From assembly GCF_001186125.1 (NCBI RefSeq), contig NW_014040486.1, positions 75,920-97,438 of the forward strand: a stretch of DNA of 21,519 nt, in the 5' to 3' direction. The DNA comes from Sphaeroforma arctica JP610. Taxonomy: Eukaryota > Opisthokonta > Ichthyosporea > Ichthyophonida. Shown in pieces: positions 19,299 through 21,519 of this stretch. Below the pieces are notes generated by a model. That model was not told the origin of the DNA and did no database searches. It saw only the letters and a list, made by a program, of their open reading frames with translations. Positions within the stretch are counted from its first letter, which is position 1; every line of letters starts with the position of its first letter. The translations under genes were made by a program, and so were the position numbers.

Positions 19299-19375
19299 GT
19301 TGCAATGATGAGACACAGAATCTTCTGCGAAAAAAATATGTTGAGATACTTTACATGCACCACCAGCTTAGCGAC
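19299..19375 (+). ncRNA. C/D-box snoRNA, SNORD33/snR55-like, copy 3
   Basis: Stem GTTGC (19299-19303) with GCGAC (19371-19375, one G-U pair), C box ATGATGA at 19305, same guide, CTTA at 19367. It is flanked by a donor TTGAG/GTATGT at 19260 and an acceptor CTGTCACAG ending at 19447, 72 nt beyond the stem, so it lies within a probable intron. Confidence 0.78.
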
Positions 19376-19523
19376 AGTGTATTGTTTTATCGTATGTTTT
19401 AATATTATACGTAGAATCTGATGTGTATTTTCCATTATCTGTCACAGATGAAGGTTGCGTGCGGCGTGAAGAAAATCGAAACGAGGTATGTGTATTGAAC
19501 TGTTTTTTAGGTTTGACGTTTGT

Positions 19524-19595
19524 TTGCGATGATGAGAAGCAGAATCTTCTGTACAAACATGATGAGACACTTTACATGCACCACCAGCTTAGCAA
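19524..19595 (+). ncRNA. C/D-box snoRNA, SNORD33/snR55-like, copy 4
   Basis: Stem TTGC (19524-19527) with GCAA (19592-19595), C box ATGATGA at 19529, C'-like CATGATGAGA, same guide, CTTA at 19588. It is flanked by a donor ACGAG/GTATGT at 19486 and an acceptor TTAATGCAG ending at 19665, 70 nt beyond the stem. Confidence 0.78.
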
Positions 19596-19665
19596 CAGTG
19601 CCTCGAGTTCGCTCATCTTGTGCCAATTTTCTAAGCTTACAATATACATTCTATTATTAATGCAG

Positions 19666-20746
19666 GTGAGTCGGCTCTCGTGTCGATATTCTGGTAAGCA
19701 CATAGTGCGTGGATTACTATCCGCCGGTAACTTTCCTTTCCGGTTAAAGTATATGGTACCATGTAGAAAAGGGCCGGCTCGGGTTGAAATGGCTTTTTTC
19801 AATGTACAGTATAATTCAGACCTTCAGGTTAGCTGTGATGAACAATCGAAGCATCTCTTCGCATTAAATGACGACGAATGAACACATCTGACTTATGAGG
19901 TGATTTTACGTTTTGAGAATATATACGCAAATATTCGTTGTTGAGATGGAGCTCTGTGCTCTACGAGTAGTAGTCGATCGTCTATAATATGCTGAACATA
20001 GGGAAGGTGTTCAGCGGTAGGTTTTGGGCATGCACATGCAGTATCTTTTAGCGTTAGAGAACTCGTCTACATACGTCTGCACTTCACCTTATTGAAATCT
20101 CAAATAAAGTATTGCTATAGATATGCCGTGACTGTGTAAAGTTGAATGACGACAGTATCATCATGCCTGCGATATTGTCCTTACGCAGTATTGCCAAAGC
20201 TTGGGAGCGCTAGTAGTGGTATCATCTATATTTACACTTCGAAGTATTCTCACCGTATATCTAAATCAAACTTAGTTGATATTGACAAATTTTTGAACAC
20301 AGCAACGTCCTAAAAATTATACATTGATTTTATTCACACCACGGAAGCTCAGCCAAATGTATGTGTGCAAGGGCTGAAAGTCTTGCAATCGGTATTTCAT
20401 TGCCAGGGGTTATTGGGGAAGTGGCCTATTTACGACGACTCTGTGAATTGACTACTAACTAGTATTTGACTCCAGCTGCAACGGCTGATACCTCTAAAAA
20501 CTAATACAATGGGTGAGTTACTTGTCCTATGATATTGAGAGCTCTCATGCCTCGGGCACACGTCGCCGATTTCAATCCGTTTCAAGCATCGGCGATGCAC
20601 ATGCTACCTCGTTCCTTGCTGTGATAACGAGCACATCCTAGAGTTTTAGTCACTATCAGCCGCCCATGCATCTGTGAACCGGCGTGTGTGTGTTGTCTAT
20701 CAACCGCAGTTTGCCTGCTATCCCATTTCAAAGCACAGCATGTTGA
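19666..20746. other. No firmly supported gene; possible 3' exon and a hairpin
   Basis: An open frame continues from 19666 to a stop at 19881 (VSRLSCRYSGKHIVRGLLSA near its start, HLFALNDDE at its end) and would join in phase to the 38-bp segment 19448-19485; no family is recognised and it may be noncoding. Further right, TCGCCGAT (20563-20570) and ATCGGCGA (20588-20595) form an 8-bp hairpin stem with a 17-nt loop. An ATG followed by GGTGAGT at 20509 looks like another ATG-type first exon on the plus strand, but no partner exon is evident. Confidence 0.3.
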
Positions 20747-21165
20747 TTACAACTCGTCCTTGACTTGTCCGTCGTCTGCGCCTTCTTCACTTTCGCTCAG
20801 AGGCTCTTCTTCCTCACTGACCATTTCTTCCTCCTGAGGGACAGATTTCTGCGCGAACGTATGAACAAATAGGTCGAAAAAGTCATTTCCAAAGCTGAAT
20901 TCTGAGGCTGGTGCATTGTACCAATTAAGATTGAACATCAAGGCTTAAAAAAAACTCGTGTTTAAAAAAATGCACCTGTGATAGCTTGTCACCCAGTCTT
21001 TCGATCTCCAATAGAGTAATTTCGAAGACCAAGTCAGAATTGCCGGGGATTTTTGACGGCGAACCACGCTCTCCGTATCCTAATGCTGCTGGAACTTTGA
21101 GCTTGCGATCCTCCCCTATACACATACCAAGCACGCCCTTATCCCAACCAGCTATCACGTGCCCT
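20747..21165 (-). CDS. FKBP-type peptidyl-prolyl isomerase with C-terminal KDEL, 5' exons missing
   Basis: Catalyses cis/trans isomerisation of prolyl peptide bonds; the KDEL end predicts retention in the ER lumen, as for FKBP13/FKBP14-class proteins. Minus-strand exons: 21165-20976, coding the C-terminal half of the FKBP domain ([53 protein letters not shown]), and 20848-20747, an acidic tail ([20 protein letters not shown]) ending QVKDEL. The proposed join (CAG/GTGCAT to GCGCAG/AAA) is in phase. A different acceptor with a GG/GTGACA donor would retain more residues before the tail and cannot be excluded. The first exon shown begins with the last base of a split codon; the N-terminal half and signal peptide were not found. 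A short FNSRD stretch after a TTTTCAG at 21359 recalls the FDSSxDR motif, but it does not join in phase. Confidence 0.85.
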
Positions 21166-21397
21166 CTGTACAGAAGTAAATAGTTGTAAATACATCAGTG
21201 ATAGATATTTTACCGAGATACCCATTGATCCGCTATGGCCACATACAATTTTGAGTGTGAATACAGATACTGCGATTGTAGATATGCATGTACGACAAAT
21301 GCAGCATCCTATAAAGCGGGAAATTGCTATCACGAATAATGAATCGCGAGAATTAAACCTGAAAATATCACACTATTGACATGTATGTGCATAACAC

Positions 21398-21399
<2 letters not shown>

Positions 21400-21439
<40 letters not shown>

Positions 21440-21465
21440 TATATATATATTATTATTATTATTAT

Positions 21466-21506
<41 letters not shown>

Positions 21507-21519
21507 CGTGTGTGTGTGT
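21400..21519. repeat. TA / TTA / TG microsatellite at the window end
   Basis: TA runs, a short TTA run near 21450 and TG at the edge. From 21166 to 21399 no confident exon is seen. Confidence 0.95.

Larger units (their letters stand above)
18581..19665 (+). other. Probable spliced snoRNA-host transcript downstream of RPL37A
   Basis: Short exon-like segments separate introns that each carry one snoRNA: one ending at 18586, one starting at 18789, one ending at 19259, a 38-bp segment 19448-19485, and one starting at 19666. The segment before 19259 contains a possible coding start (ATGGCTACATACTCAGCTGG at 19220, MATYSAGYGA), but it cannot be joined in frame to the next one, so the host is probably noncoding. 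It could be an extension of the RPL37A transcript or a separate unit. Between 18789 and 19220 I see nothing else that I can support. Confidence 0.45.

Noticed and set aside
20700-20840. Plus-strand exon candidate following the ATG at 20509 ([18 protein letters not shown])
   Set aside because: It would lie antisense to the FKBP KDEL exon and is serine-rich only because that exon is acidic.
1-21519. Transposon or LTR/virus-derived elements
   Set aside because: I saw no reverse transcriptase, integrase, transposase or capsid motifs, no long terminal repeats and no target-site duplications; repetitive DNA here is local tandem repeats.

Overview
The window is nuclear DNA of an intron-rich eukaryote. 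Genes are split by spliceosomal introns (donors mostly GTATGT, GTGAGT or close variants), polyadenylation signals are present, and the intergenic and intronic DNA is AT-rich with TA/CATA microsatellites and minisatellites. The ribosomal proteins look opisthokont-like. My guess is a unicellular holozoan such as an ichthyosporean, but that is only an inference.

Layout. 1-720: microsatellite and a degenerate 20-bp periodic tract. 806-1480: a 33-bp minisatellite. 1357-8739 (minus): a ten-exon gene for a secreted right-handed beta-helix protein with chlamydial Pmp-like repeats. Its reading frame stays consistent across all nine proposed junctions (624 codons plus stop). 9851-13730 (plus): a seven-exon gene for class II (bacterial-type) galactose-1-phosphate uridylyltransferase, 424 aa. 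14039-14420 (minus): the last two exons of an unrecognised gene. 15779-16810 (minus): RPL39 (eL39), 51 aa. 17541-18575 (plus): RPL37A (eL43), 92 aa. 18342-19595: four copies of a C/D-box snoRNA resembling SNORD33/snR55, one in RPL37A intron 2 and three further downstream, each apparently in its own intron. 20747-21165 (minus): the 3' exons of an FKBP-type prolyl isomerase ending in KDEL.

The most unusual feature crosses gene boundaries: several introns contain tandem, decayed copies of their own splice junctions, meaning exon edge plus donor or acceptor. The clearest are the 88-bp array in galT intron 4 (copies of the acceptor and the start of the exon carrying the catalytic histidine), the 143-bp copy in galT intron 2, the array in beta-helix intron 1 (copies of the end of exon 1 plus its donor), and a 68-bp duplication at the acceptor of the unknown gene. 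This suggests local tandem duplication across exon-intron boundaries is a recurrent way introns grow in this genome.

The genes do not form a pathway. RPL39 and RPL37A are divergent neighbours with ATG-only first exons, and the snoRNA copies fit the usual association of snoRNAs with ribosomal-protein transcripts. The beta-helix and galT genes are divergent across a region of about 1.1 kb.
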